This document shows, piece by piece, positions 48,992 through 59,021 of a DNA stretch of 64,000 nucleotides; positions within the stretch are counted from its first letter, which is position 1; each line of letters opens with the position of its first letter. The notes under the pieces are model-generated. The model worked only from the letters and a program-made list of their open reading frames with translations. It made no database searches and was not told the origin of the DNA. Source of the DNA: G963674835 sp963674835 (GTDB lineage Bacteria; Planctomycetota; Planctomycetia; Pirellulales; Thermoguttaceae); the NCBI GenBank assembly GCA_963674835.2, contig CAXXKC010000002.1:1922001-1986000 (forward strand), in the 5' to 3' direction. The translations under genes were made by a program, and so were the position numbers.

Positions 48992-50371
48992 CTAGCTGAC
49001 GGGCGGCGTGGAGAAGACGTTCAGGGCGGAGGCGACGGCGCGACGGACTTCGCGGGCCTTGTCGGAGCGCGCGGCCAGAAGGGCTTTCAGGGCCCGCATG
49101 TCGCCGATCTTGCCCAAGGCTTCGGCAGCCGCACAGCGGACGTATCGATCGGAGTGCGCGAGGGCGGCCGTGAGCGGGGCAACGGCGTCGGATACGCCGA
49201 TCTCGCCGAGGGCATAAGCTGCAGCGAGCTGGGCATCGGGTTCGTCGGCATTGAGAATGGCAAGCAGCCGCGGCACGGCCATACAGCACCGCGTACGTGC
49301 CAGGGAGAGCGCCGCGAGGAGCCGGACGTCGCAGACCGGATCGGCAAGCGCAGCGATCAAAGGCATGCTGGAGCGACTGAATTCGTTGTGTGCGGCGGTA
49401 CGCGAAAGACCTGCCGGGAAGTCGGGCTGGATGTGCCCTAGGGCGTCGGCCGCGGCCATGCGGACCTGAGGGGAAGCATCTTGCAGGGCCGCGATGAGCG
49501 GCTCGACGACGTATGGGCCACCGATGTGTCGCAAGGCATCGGCGGCCGCCTCGCGCACTCGTGATTGGGGATCGCGGAGCGCTTGCACCAGTGGCCGGAT
49601 CGCGCAGCGTTGGCGTGTGGCCCCCAAGGCGGCCGCGGCGACGGCGCGAACGGCCGAATTCGAGTCGGCCAGCAGCGCGGCAAGCGGCTCGATGGCGGAT
49701 ACATCGGCAATTTGCTTGAGCGTGAGAGCGGCACCGCGACGGACGGTCCAATGCTCGTCGTGCAGCAGAGCGATGAGCGGCCCGGTGCAGCGGTGATCGC
49801 GAAAACGACCCAAGGCAAGCGCGGCGCATTGGCGCACGCCGGGGCAACGATCGTCGAGCGAGGCCAGGAGCGGACCGACGGCGTGGGAATCGCCCAGTTT
49901 GGCCAGGGCGGCCGCAGCAGCCTGACGGACTCCACAATCGGAATCAGTCAACCGGGCGGTCAGCGGCCTCTCGGCCCTTCGGTCATCCAGAGAGCTGAGG
50001 CCCCACACGGCGACCTGGCGGAGATCGGCGTCGTCGTGCTCCAGTGCGGCGACGAGCGGCAGCAGGGCGCGGCGGTCGCCGATGCGGCCCAGAGCGCCGG
50101 CTGCCCAGGAGGCGACTCCGGGGACATCGGACTCTAGGACGGCGATGAGCGTTGGCACGGCCCGTTCGTCGCGCAAACATCCCAGGGCCCAGGCCGCCGC
50201 CCGTCGGACGTCGGCTACCGGGTCGTTGAGACATTCGATCAGTGCGGGGACCGCCTCGGAGGCACCCAACTCACCCAACGCCCACGCGGCTTCAGACCGT
50301 TGGCCCGGGTGGCGGTGCCGAAGGCGGATCAGAGGCTTCGACATGAGATGCAACGTGAAATGCGTCGACAT
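48992..50371 (-). CDS. HEAT-repeat protein
   Basis: About 459 residues from ATG 50371, which has CAGGAG eight bases upstream; the frame extends to 50395. Almost the whole chain consists of about fourteen 31-residue HEAT/PBS-lyase-like repeats of the type GAxxAVPALIxxLxDPxxDVRRAAAWALGxLGD, beginning with RSEAAWALGELGASEAVPALIECL. No signal peptide. Such alpha-solenoids are protein-binding scaffolds; related PBS lyase repeats occur in phycobilisome lyases, but there is no phycobilin context. The gene is divergent from the YCF48 fusion. Confidence 0.88.
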   Translation of the reverse strand: MSTHFTLHLMSKPLIRLRHRHPGQRSEAAWALGELGASEAVPALIECLNDPVADVRRAAAWALGCLRDERAVPTLIAVLESDVPGVASWAAGALGRIGDRRALLPLVAALEHDDADLRQVAVWGLSSLDDRRAERPLTARLTDSDCGVRQAAAAALAKLGDSHAVGPLLASLDDRCPGVRQCAALALGRFRDHRCTGPLIALLHDEHWTVRRGAALTLKQIADVSAIEPLAALLADSNSAVRAVAAAALGATRQRCAIRPLVQALRDPQSRVREAAADALRHIGGPYVVEPLIAALQDASPQVRMAAADALGHIQPDFPAGLSRTAAHNEFSRSSMPLIAALADPVCDVRLLAALSLARTRCCMAVPRLLAILNADEPDAQLAAAYALGEIGVSDAVAPLTAALAHSDRYVRCAAAEALGKIGDMRALKALLAARSDKAREVRRAVASALNVFSTPPVS

Positions 50372-50940
50372 GGTTTCCACTCCTGTGAATCCCATTCGTG
50401 TCGACCGTGTGCCGGCTCGTCAGTGAGCCGGGACGAGGCCGCCGACTTGCGTGCTGCGCAGTGAAACCGAACGTTGGTTTCGCGATGGGTCGAACAAACG
50501 CTGCCGTGTGTTCGCTTCATCCACCCTTGCGCGACAAGACAGATCGACTGGTACTATGGTACGCCCACTGATCGGCGCGCACAACGGTTGGCAAGAAGAA
50601 ACTCGTCGGGAAACAAAAAATCGGCGGCTCGGCCTCCTATCTTGCATCTTGGCTCTTGCACGGCGTTGGGAAACATGCTATCGCGCGGGCGCTGGTGGTG
50701 CCAAGGCGAGTGGAATGAACTGTTGGTCTTGTAGGATGGCGGCGGTTGGTAGGGACACTGTGGCAAACCGATGATGGCGGAGTGCGTGTGGCAGATCGTC
50801 GCGCAATGTTTCCGTCGACATCGACGGGGCTTGTGAAGGACTGCGCTATTGCAGGCGCGCAGCGGAACACTATAGGTTGGCCGGGCAGTTTGGGGTAGAA
50901 TCTTGCTTCCGGGAGGCAAACCCTGGATGGAAGGCGAGTT
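50372..50940. other. Divergent intergenic region
   Basis: 569 bases between the HEAT-repeat gene and the YCF48 fusion. GAAACC (50463-50468) and GGTTTC (50476-50481) form an inverted repeat around an AACGTT centre, operator-like. TACTATGGTAC near 50551 is another short palindrome. An A-run at 50618 is T-rich on the minus strand but lacks a real hairpin. TAGAAT at 50896 could be a -10 box for the plus-strand gene, without a clear -35 box. No gene is supported. Confidence 0.35.
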
Positions 50941-53900
50941 GTGATGACGGCTCAAGGATGGGTAGCCCGGACGTTTTACTGCGTTCTGGCCTTGATCTTG
51001 GTGAGCGATGGCGGCCGGGCGGATGCCGCAGACTCGCCGGCGACCGGCAAGGCGGCTTCGGCTCAGGGCACGTTCGATCCGATGTGCAGCGATGCCTGGC
51101 GCAGCGATGCTTGCCTGCGGGATGTGTGTTTCGTGACCCCGCAGCAAGGCTGGGCGGTCGGCGACCGGGGCACAATCTGGCACACCGACAATGGCGGGCT
51201 TCAATGGCGGCTGCAGGAGTCGGGCACATCGGTCCGCTTGGAATCGGTCTTCTTCGGCAACGATCGTCGAGGATGGGTGGCTGGCGGATGGTCGTATCCG
51301 TACACGCATCACGGACGGGGAGTGCTGCTGACAACCAGTGACGGCGGGCAGCATTGGAATTGCGATCCTCGCACGTTCGTCCCACCGCTGAAGAAGGTCC
51401 GATTCTTCGACGGCCGAGGCGGTTGGGCGATCGGCAGTACATCGGCCATGTTTCCGCCCGGCATTCTCACGACCAACGACGGAGGGCGGAGCTGGAATCC
51501 GCTGTCGGGCGAGCGATGGGGCGGTTGGACAACCGGCGATTTCATCGATCCTCAGACGGGCGCAGTCGCCGGAGTGCGCGAGAGCCTGGCATTCGTGCGG
51601 CGAGCGAGTGTCGAGGCGTCGCAGGCGCCGGCGAGCGGGCTGCGCTCAGCGACCAAGCTGCAGTTGGTCAGGCCAAGCTACGGAGTGTTGGTCGGGCAGG
51701 GCGGGATGATTCTGTTGACGTCGGATGTGGGCGCCACGTGGCAGGACGTGCCCGCCCCGTTGCCAGAAGGGCTGGCCGGGCAATTCGACTTCAAGGCGAT
51801 CGCCGTTCGCGGTTCGAAGTGGTGGATCGGCGGCGCGCCGGGTACGCGGATCTTTCACACTCCGGACGCGGGCCGGACCTGGCGTGCCGCGGCGACACCG
51901 CAGCACTTGCCATTGGAGGGCATTTGCTTCGTCGACGATGAGCACGGTTGGGCGGTGGGCCAGTTGGGCACGATCCTGGCCACGGACGATGGCGGCCAGA
52001 CCTGGACCGTACAGCGCGCCGGCGGTTCACGCGTGGCGTTGCTCGGGCTGCTGAGCGAGGCCGAGGACGTGCCGCTGGAGTTGCTGGCGAAGTTGTCGGG
52101 CGACGAGGGGTATCTGAGCGTCGTCGAGCTGTTGAACCGGCGGGATCTGGAGGTTGCCCCGCGCACGGAGGTCGAACTGGCCGATCGCGCGTGTGACGCG
52201 GTGGTAGGCGTGGGCGGGTGCGGAGCTACGGTCGACTGGCGATTCCCTTTGCGGCAACACGGATTGTATCAAACGGGGCAGCAGATTACCGACGGTTGGG
52301 ACCGGATCCACGGTGGCCGCGGTCGGCAAGCGTTGGAGGCGCACCTGGTTCGCGAGATTCGCATGTGGCGACCGGACGTGTTGGTGACGAACGACCTGGA
52401 TCGGCAAGGGAACCACCCGGCCCGATCGCTCGTAGCCGAGGCCGTGCTTCACGCCGTGGCACAGGCGGCCGAATCGACAGCACACGAGGACCAGATCGAG
52501 CAGCTTGGATTGGGGCCCTGGCAGGTCAAGCGGGTGTTCGGCGTGATGGAGCCGGGGATGCGCGGGGCGACGGAGCTGCCGGTTTCGCAGTTGGCCACGC
52601 GGTTGGGAAGCACGCTGGCCGAGGTGGCCTCCGGACCGCGGGGGTTGTTGGAGGATCGATGCGGAGCCACGGCCGAGTCGCTGGGGTTTCATTTGATCTA
52701 CGACCAGCTGTCGCACGATTCCCGTGGCGCGGATTTCTTTCGAGGCATTGTGTTGGAGCCGGGCGGAGAAGCACGGCGCATGCTGCTGGAGCCGTCACCC
52801 GAGACGATGCAGCACGTTCAGCGAATCGCGCAGAAGCAGCGGAACCTTCGGGCCATTCTCGATCGAAGCCGGAAGACGCGGGCAGCCCCGTCGCTGCTGG
52901 CGGAAATTGGGCGGCTCTTGCAGGACCTGGATTCGGACAGCTCGGCACGAATCCTGTACCGGCTGGCCGACGGTTACGCGGCGTCGGGGGAGTGGCCACT
53001 GGCGGCGGACGTGTATCAATCGCTGACCGAGCAGTATCCCGATCATCCGTTGGCGCCGCCGGCGCGGATCTGGCTGGTTCAATACTTCGCCAGCGGCGAG
53101 GCGGCATGGCGAGTGCGGGGCGAGCGGCGGCTGGAACTCGTGCGAACAGCGGGACCGACAGCCCAACCGGCCGCCAAAGAGAACCGGTTTGCGCGAGCCA
53201 TGGCCTTGGGTCAGGATTTGCAGCGCAGACAGCCCGAGCTGTTTGCGGAGCCGGCGGTGGGGTTTGCGTTGGCGGCAGCCGACCGTCAGCGGGGCGAACC
53301 GCGTCAGGCCGAACGCTACTACGCGGTTCAGGTGCGTGGCAGCGGCGGGGAGGCGTGGACGAGGTGCGCGCGGGGGGAGCAGTGGCTGGCGGACCGGAGT
53401 GGATCGGCGCCGAAGCCGGTCGCGACCTGCGTGGCGGCTTCGAGCAGGCCGCATCTGGACGGGCGTTTGGACGACGAGGTCTGGAAGCGTGCCGAGAGCG
53501 TGTCGCTGCGGGGGCGGCTGCAAGAGGAAGACTGGCCGAGCGAAGTCATGTTGGCGCGCGACGACCAATTCCTGTATGTGGCCATCCGATGCCGGCAGGT
53601 TCCGGGGGTGGATTACGGGCCTTCGGCTGGGGCACGACCGCGCGACGCGGATTTGTCGGCGCACGACCGGGTCGACGTGCTTCTGGACATCGACCGCGAC
53701 TACGTAACGTGCTATCGACTGACGATCGATCACCGCGGCTGGACGAGCGAATCGTGCTGGGGTGACGCGACATGGAACCCGACCTGGTTTGTCGCGGCGA
53801 GCGCAGAGGACGGCCACTGGACGGCGGAGGCGGCGATTGCCTTGGAAGAGCTTGCGGGGGATTTGCCGCATCCGAACAGCGCGTGGGCGATCGGCTTGCA

Positions 53901-53994
53901 GCGGACGGTGCCTGGCAGGGGTTTCCAGAGCTGGAGCAAGCCAGCAAGCATCGACGTCGTGCCGGAAGGGTTCGGCTATCTGATTTTCAAGTGA
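50941..53994 (+). CDS. YCF48-repeat / PIG-L-like / CBM9-like fusion protein
   Basis: 1017 residues from GTG 50941 (ATG 50944 in frame), AAGG six bases upstream. Signal peptide in residues 1-30 (FYCVLALILVSDGGRADA). Residues about 45-360 contain six YCF48/BNR-like units (GWAVGDRGTIWHTDNGGLQW, GVLLTTSDGGQHW, GILTTNDGGRSW, GMILLTSDVGATW, RIFHTPDAGRTW, GTILATDDGGQTW), a beta-propeller. Residues about 370-620 are PIG-L-like (HLVREIRMWRPDVLVTNDLDRQGNHPARSLVAEAVLHAV) but the AHPDDE metal motif is replaced by SGDEGYL, so deacetylase activity is doubtful. A TPR-like stretch and a C-terminal CBM9/DOMON-like domain (RPHLDGRLDDEVWKRAESV; DVLLDIDRDYVTCYRLTIDHRG) end the chain. Probably an extracytoplasmic sensor or carbohydrate-binding protein. 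Confidence 0.85.
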   Translation: MMTAQGWVARTFYCVLALILVSDGGRADAADSPATGKAASAQGTFDPMCSDAWRSDACLRDVCFVTPQQGWAVGDRGTIWHTDNGGLQWRLQESGTSVRLESVFFGNDRRGWVAGGWSYPYTHHGRGVLLTTSDGGQHWNCDPRTFVPPLKKVRFFDGRGGWAIGSTSAMFPPGILTTNDGGRSWNPLSGERWGGWTTGDFIDPQTGAVAGVRESLAFVRRASVEASQAPASGLRSATKLQLVRPSYGVLVGQGGMILLTSDVGATWQDVPAPLPEGLAGQFDFKAIAVRGSKWWIGGAPGTRIFHTPDAGRTWRAAATPQHLPLEGICFVDDEHGWAVGQLGTILATDDGGQTWTVQRAGGSRVALLGLLSEAEDVPLELLAKLSGDEGYLSVVELLNRRDLEVAPRTEVELADRACDAVVGVGGCGATVDWRFPLRQHGLYQTGQQITDGWDRIHGGRGRQALEAHLVREIRMWRPDVLVTNDLDRQGNHPARSLVAEAVLHAVAQAAESTAHEDQIEQLGLGPWQVKRVFGVMEPGMRGATELPVSQLATRLGSTLAEVASGPRGLLEDRCGATAESLGFHLIYDQLSHDSRGADFFRGIVLEPGGEARRMLLEPSPETMQHVQRIAQKQRNLRAILDRSRKTRAAPSLLAEIGRLLQDLDSDSSARILYRLADGYAASGEWPLAADVYQSLTEQYPDHPLAPPARIWLVQYFASGEAAWRVRGERRLELVRTAGPTAQPAAKENRFARAMALGQDLQRRQPELFAEPAVGFALAAADRQRGEPRQAERYYAVQVRGSGGEAWTRCARGEQWLADRSGSAPKPVATCVAASSRPHLDGRLDDEVWKRAESVSLRGRLQEEDWPSEVMLARDDQFLYVAIRCRQVPGVDYGPSAGARPRDADLSAHDRVDVLLDIDRDYVTCYRLTIDHRGWTSESCWGDATWNPTWFVAASAEDGHWTAEAAIALEELAGDLPHPNSAWAIGLQRTVPGRGFQSWSKPASIDVVPEGFGYLIFK

Positions 53995-54073
53995 ACGACG
54001 GTCGAGCAAGTACAGCGTCGGGTGGAGAGTCGCCGGCGAGCGGCATGGGTTTTTGGGCCGATCGGGAAATTCC

Positions 54074-54105
54074 TTGACAGGGCAATTTGTCATATGATAA
54101 TGACA
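54074..54105 (+). promoter_or_regulatory. Promoter and overlapping palindrome of the GH95-like operon
   Basis: TTGACA (54074-54079), a 16-base spacer and GATAAT (54096-54101) form a near-consensus sigma-70 promoter. TGTCAT (54088-54093) and ATGACA (54100-54105), six bases apart, are perfectly inverted and cover the -10 box, the expected place for a repressor. The start codon is at 54187, giving a leader of about 80 bases. Confidence 0.6.
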
Positions 54106-54186
54106 TTCCGGCCGTGTCACGCAGCCGTCCCTCGTTGCGCCGCGGCGGCCCCGACCCGTTAGCCACTTTCTTTGCAGGAGCCAGCC

Positions 54187-56706
54187 ATGGGACGCTCGAT
54201 CGCTCGTCGATCACTGTGCGTGAGCCAGATTTTGGTGGCGTGGTCGCTGTTGTCGGTCGCGTCGGGTGCCGAGCCTTCGGATCGCGCCACGACGGTATCG
54301 AAACACAGTTTCGTGTTGGATGGCCCGTCGAAGGAGCCGCTTCTGGGCATGCTGCTCGGCAACGGCGATTTGGGTGCGTCGGTGTGGGCGGACGGTGATG
54401 CACTGGTCTTCACCCTGGGCAAGAACGACGTTTGGGACCGGCGGTACAACACGACCCACGATCGACCGATCGTGACCTACGACGAGTTGATCGAGCAGGT
54501 CGTGAAAGGGAAGTGGAATTTCAAGGACCCTGGGAACTACTATTGTTCGCAGCCCGTCGAATCCAACTACTCGCCGACTCCCAAGCCGGTCGGGCAGGTA
54601 CGTCTGGTGGGTTTGGGGAAGATCTCGAATCTTCGCTTGCGATTGGCCGACGCGACGCTAACGCTGGACACGCCCAACGGCCAGGTGACGGCATTCCTCG
54701 AGCGTTCCCGGAACGTGTTGTGCCTTCGGCTGCCGGCGAGCGTGGGCAAGGACTTGCGAGTCGAAGTGTTCCGCCCTCGCGAGACGCTCGACTGGAGCAA
54801 ACCGGCGATGAACACGTTCATGAGTTCGCCGACGCGGGAGAACGCGAGTGATCCGGCCAATGCGTCGCTTGCTCCGCCGGAAACGGGAGTCACGGGGAAT
54901 GCGTTTTGGGTTCTGCAGCGGATTCCGGGCGAGCCGACGTTTCCCGACGGCTTTGGCGTGGCAGTGGCGGCCACGTTGGCCGGCGCTGCGGGGAAGATGT
55001 CGCAAGAGACGGATCGCATGGTGTGCCAAGTGACTTCGACCCAAGGGCCGTGGGTGAGGGTGGCCGTGGGTGTTCGCACCACAGGAGACGGCGATCCGGA
55101 CCCTACGGCAGGAGCCTGTCGGCTGGCCGCGGCTGCGGCGAGCGACCCATGGGAGAGGATTTACGAGGGGCATTCGGAGCAATGGGAGCGATTCTGGTCG
55201 CGCAGTGCCGTTGAGATTTGCGCACGAGAGGGGACGGAAGCGGCTTTGGCCGAGGACGCGATTCTGGCTGAAGGATTGTACTACCAGAACCTGTATTTGC
55301 TGGCCTGCTGCTCGCGCCCCGGGGCGGTAGCGCCCAGTTTGATTGGAAACTGGATCTGGCTGGATCTGGCCCCGTGGCACGGCATCTACATGTTGGATTA
55401 CAACTTCCAACAGACGTTTTGGCCGACGTTCGTCTGCAATCATGCGGAACTGGCGGAGCCGTATTTTGACCGGTTCCGGCAGACCTTCCCGCTTGCGATG
55501 AAGAACACGCCGCTGGCCTACGGCAAGGATGCCAAGGGAGCCAGCTTCAATCCGGGCGACTATCCGATCCGGCATGACGGCCTGCTGTACGCGGGTTACC
55601 TGTTCAATCCGATCATGGAAACGTCGGCGTGGGTCATGCAACACTACTGGCACCACTGGCAGTACGTGGGAGACCGCGAGTTCCTGGAGCGGGAGACGTA
55701 TCCGAAGATGCTGGAAGTGGCGAGGTTCTACGAGTGGCTCTTGCACCGCAACGAGCGAGAGGATCTGGCATCCGTGGTGCCGAAGGACGGGCGCCTGCAC
55801 ATCATTCCCACGTTCTCTCCGGAACACTGGGGTACCGTGACGCCGCGATTTGAGCGGAACCGGGATAGCGCTTCGGCCATTGCCTTCATTCGGTATCACT
55901 TGCTGGCGACGGCCGAAGCGGCCGATCTTCTGAAGCGCGACGGCGAAGAAGCGGCACGTTGGCGTGGACTGGCGAAACGGCTGCCGGATTACCCGACGTA
56001 CGAAGCGCCGGAGGGGACGATCTATGTCGACGTGTTGGGTGCTCCGCCGATCGAGTACAACAATCCGATACCGCTGTTCCCTGTTTTTCCGGGCGAAGAC
56101 CCGACCTTCTGGGCGAACCCGGACCAGGTTGAAATCGCCCGCCGCACGGCCCGGGTGATCAAGACCAACGGCACGAACAGCATGGTGTCGTTGGGAGTGG
56201 CTCGCGCACGGCTTGGCATCGCCGACAGTTTGGCCCAATTTCTGGCGGACGCGCGAAGGCGTCTGTATGCCAACGGCGTACTGGAACTGGCGCTCCCGGA
56301 CAAGCATCCGCGTTTCATGAAGCTGGGGGTCTACACGGAGAACTTTGCAGCGGCCGGCGTGATTGCCGAGCACCTGTTGCAGTCGCACCCCGACGCCACC
56401 GGCAGACCGCTGTTGCGGCTTTTTCCCGCGCTTCCGGCGAGCATGGATGCGCGGTTCTCCGGGTTGGTGGGCGAGGGCGCGTTTGAAGTTGCAGCTCAGC
56501 GGCGTCAGGGACGCGTGACGGAGGTTGCGTTGACCAGCCGGCGCGGAGCACGGTGTCGGCTGCTGAATCCCTGGGGCACGAGCCAAGCGACGTTGAGCGT
56601 CGAAGGCAAGAAAGGCGGCACCATCGGAGGCGAGGTGCTGGAATTCCCCACGGAAGCGGGCAAGAGCTACGTTCTGGTCTGCACGGACAACCAAACGGGC
56701 AAGTGA
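54187..56706 (+). CDS. GH95-like glycoside hydrolase (probable alpha-L-fucosidase family)
   Basis: 839 residues from ATG 54187 with AGGAG six bases upstream. Signal peptide SLCVSQILVAWSLLSVASGAEP. The N-terminal part has the GH95 entry LGMLLGNGDLGASVWADGDALVFTLGKNDVWDRR. The (alpha/alpha)6 barrel contains YYQNLYLLACCSRPGAVAPSLIGNWIW, GIYMLDYNFQQTFWPTFVCNHAEL, and FSPEHWG. GH95 enzymes are 1,2-alpha-L-fucosidases or L-galactosidases; the glutamate/asparagine/aspartate set is not confidently placed here and GH78- or GH65-like six-hairpin enzymes are alternatives. Likely periplasmic. First gene of a two-gene operon behind the 54074 promoter. Confidence 0.8.
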   Translation: MGRSIARRSLCVSQILVAWSLLSVASGAEPSDRATTVSKHSFVLDGPSKEPLLGMLLGNGDLGASVWADGDALVFTLGKNDVWDRRYNTTHDRPIVTYDELIEQVVKGKWNFKDPGNYYCSQPVESNYSPTPKPVGQVRLVGLGKISNLRLRLADATLTLDTPNGQVTAFLERSRNVLCLRLPASVGKDLRVEVFRPRETLDWSKPAMNTFMSSPTRENASDPANASLAPPETGVTGNAFWVLQRIPGEPTFPDGFGVAVAATLAGAAGKMSQETDRMVCQVTSTQGPWVRVAVGVRTTGDGDPDPTAGACRLAAAAASDPWERIYEGHSEQWERFWSRSAVEICAREGTEAALAEDAILAEGLYYQNLYLLACCSRPGAVAPSLIGNWIWLDLAPWHGIYMLDYNFQQTFWPTFVCNHAELAEPYFDRFRQTFPLAMKNTPLAYGKDAKGASFNPGDYPIRHDGLLYAGYLFNPIMETSAWVMQHYWHHWQYVGDREFLERETYPKMLEVARFYEWLLHRNEREDLASVVPKDGRLHIIPTFSPEHWGTVTPRFERNRDSASAIAFIRYHLLATAEAADLLKRDGEEAARWRGLAKRLPDYPTYEAPEGTIYVDVLGAPPIEYNNPIPLFPVFPGEDPTFWANPDQVEIARRTARVIKTNGTNSMVSLGVARARLGIADSLAQFLADARRRLYANGVLELALPDKHPRFMKLGVYTENFAAAGVIAEHLLQSHPDATGRPLLRLFPALPASMDARFSGLVGEGAFEVAAQRRQGRVTEVALTSRRGARCRLLNPWGTSQATLSVEGKKGGTIGGEVLEFPTEAGKSYVLVCTDNQTGK

Positions 56707-56796
56707 ACGGCCGATTCCTTCGGTCGATGACGGGTGAGGCAAATGGCATCCGATCGCTACCCACCACGAACCATCTCCCTGTTTAGGAGCAGAATC

Positions 56797-58902
56797 ATGC
56801 GCGCGTTGACGACGATTGCCCTGTTGGTTTGCCCGGGCTTGCTGTTGTGGGGCGGAGGGCTGGCGGCGGGGGAGCCCTCGGGCGGGTCGCAGTCGGGGCC
56901 GGCGATCGAGAAGGCGTTCGTCTCGTTTCGCATCGGTCTGTATCAGTCGTTGCCGGAAGAGCGTTTTGAGGAGTTGCTGACGCTGTTGGACAAGTACAAG
57001 GGCGTTACGGACGAGATCGCCTTTTTCACTTCGTTTTCCCATCCGCCGATTCCGCTGGAGGTTCTCAAGGAGCGGTGCGACATTCTGGCCAAGCGGATGG
57101 TGCAGGCCCGGGCGCGGGGGTATCGTGCGGGGATCAACATCCTGTCGACGATGGGCCATCATGAGGAGAACCTGCCCAACTCGCTTCACGGAAAATATAC
57201 GTATGTGACGGACATTCACGGCAACGTGTCGAAAGGTTCGTACTGTCCGAACGATCCGCGTCACCAGGAGTTCGTGCGGCAGATGTATCGGATTTTGGCC
57301 GAGGCCGACCCGGACTTCATCTGGATCGATGACGACGTTCGGTTGCGGGGCCACATGCCGATCGTCGACACGTGTTTCTGCGAGAACTGTCTGGCGATCT
57401 TCGAGAAGGAGACGGGGACGAAGTATACGCGGGAGAGCCTTGCGGCGGCACTGACGTCGGGGCCGTGGGAGAAGCGATTGGCGCTGTCGAAGGCCTGGCT
57501 TGCACACAATCGGGCCACGATCGCGCGGCTGTTCACGCTCATCGAACGGACCGTGCACGAGTTGAAGCCAAAGATGACGTTGGGGTTCATGACGGGCGAT
57601 CGGTTCTATGAAGGGTACGATTTCGACAACTGGGCGAAGATCCTCGCCGGACCCGATCATACGCCCGTGTGCTGGCGGCCCGGCGGAGGCTTTTACGAGG
57701 ACACGGTCACGAACCAACTGGTGGGCAAGTCGCATGACATCGGGCGGCAGGTGTCGATGCTGCCGCCGTGGGTGCGCTCGATCCAGTCGGAGATCGAGAA
57801 CTTTCCCTACCAGCGTTTGAAGAAGGCGGCCAATACCACGGCATTGGAGGCGGCCTCACATATGGGGGCCGGATGCACGGGTGCGGCCTTCAATGTGCTG
57901 GCAGGCAACGGTGAACCGCTGGATGAATTCGAGCCGCTCGTCGCCCGACTTCACCGCGCACGGCCGTTCTACGACGTGGTGGCGAGGAACATCGATCGGG
58001 CGCAACCGATCGGCGTGCGCACGGCGTGGGATAAGGACTCCGCCGCAGCGGGCGATATGCTCAACGGGGCCTGGTTCGTGTATCAGCCGTCACAAGTGTT
58101 TGAGGTTGGCATTCCGGCGGCCTACGGGCCACAGGGCGCGGCGGTGTCGCTGCTGTTTCCGCAGGGGATCACAACCATGTCGAAGGAGGAGATCACGAAG
58201 GTTCTGTCGACCGGCGTGTATCTCGATCCACCGACGTTGCAGGCGCTGAATGATCTGGGGTTTCAGGATCTGACGGGAATGGTGCTGGCGAATCCTCTGC
58301 CTAAGGATTGCATTGAAGAGTTAGGCAAGCATCCGCTCAACGGGCCCTACGCCGGCTACCAGCGCGATTGCCGGCAATCGTTCAACCACTATGTGGCCTA
58401 TGGGTTGAAGAAGGTCGATCCGAAGGCCGAGACGCTTTCGCGGCTGGTCGACTACGGTCAGAAGGAAGTGGCAGGCACGACGATGGCCGTGTTCGAGAAT
58501 CGCTTAGGCGGGCGGGTCTGCGTGAGCGGGTATTTCCCGTGGACGTTCCTGCACAGCCTGAGCAAGTCGGCCCAGATGAAGTCGGTCATGCGATGGCTGT
58601 CACGCGACACCTTGCCGGCCTATGTTGCCTCGTACCACAAGGTGAACCTCTGGGCGAGGCAGCCGGGTAATGGAAAACTGTCGGTGGTGCTGGTCAATGC
58701 GAGCTTCGATCCGGCCGACGCCTTGGTTATCGCGTTGCTGACGAAGGCGGACGAGATCAAGTTCTTCGACATGGACGGCAAGGAAATCGCGGTGAAGGCC
58801 GGCGAGCGCGACGGGCCGTATGGGAAGTTCACGCTGCCGGTGATGGCGCCCTGGTCGGCCGGGCTGGTTGTGGCCGGGGATCGCGATGGCGCGTCGCCGT
58901 GA
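56797..58902 (+). CDS. Secreted TIM-barrel glycosidase-like protein
   Basis: 701 residues from ATG 56797, AGGAG seven bases upstream. Signal peptide RALTTIALLVCPGLLLWGGGLAAGEP. Residues about 35-400 have a barrel-like run: VSFRIGLYQSLPEERFEELLTLLDKYKGVTDEIAFFTSF, ILAKRMVQARARGYRAGINILSTMGHH, FIWIDDDVRLRG and a CFCENCLAIFEKETG motif of the kind seen in GH42/GH10-like proteins. The C-terminal part is beta-rich. Catalytic residues are not assigned. It lies 90 bases after the GH95-like gene in the same orientation and should work on the same class of glycan. Confidence 0.7.
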   Translation: MRALTTIALLVCPGLLLWGGGLAAGEPSGGSQSGPAIEKAFVSFRIGLYQSLPEERFEELLTLLDKYKGVTDEIAFFTSFSHPPIPLEVLKERCDILAKRMVQARARGYRAGINILSTMGHHEENLPNSLHGKYTYVTDIHGNVSKGSYCPNDPRHQEFVRQMYRILAEADPDFIWIDDDVRLRGHMPIVDTCFCENCLAIFEKETGTKYTRESLAAALTSGPWEKRLALSKAWLAHNRATIARLFTLIERTVHELKPKMTLGFMTGDRFYEGYDFDNWAKILAGPDHTPVCWRPGGGFYEDTVTNQLVGKSHDIGRQVSMLPPWVRSIQSEIENFPYQRLKKAANTTALEAASHMGAGCTGAAFNVLAGNGEPLDEFEPLVARLHRARPFYDVVARNIDRAQPIGVRTAWDKDSAAAGDMLNGAWFVYQPSQVFEVGIPAAYGPQGAAVSLLFPQGITTMSKEEITKVLSTGVYLDPPTLQALNDLGFQDLTGMVLANPLPKDCIEELGKHPLNGPYAGYQRDCRQSFNHYVAYGLKKVDPKAETLSRLVDYGQKEVAGTTMAVFENRLGGRVCVSGYFPWTFLHSLSKSAQMKSVMRWLSRDTLPAYVASYHKVNLWARQPGNGKLSVVLVNASFDPADALVIALLTKADEIKFFDMDGKEIAVKAGERDGPYGKFTLPVMAPWSAGLVVAGDRDGASP

Positions 58903-59021
58903 AGGTGGCCGGACTGAGTCGGCAGTCGGAGGCGGCAAGAAGGAAGGCAGCCCACCAGTCTACGGAATAGGCTGGCGGGCTGCGTGTTTCTTCGCGTCAA
59001 TTCGGCCGTGTTAGAGGCGCT

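Noticed and set aside
50612..50625. A-run that would be a T-run on the minus strand, as a terminator
   Set aside because: The adjacent GC stretch gives only a three- to four-base stem, too weak for an intrinsic terminator.
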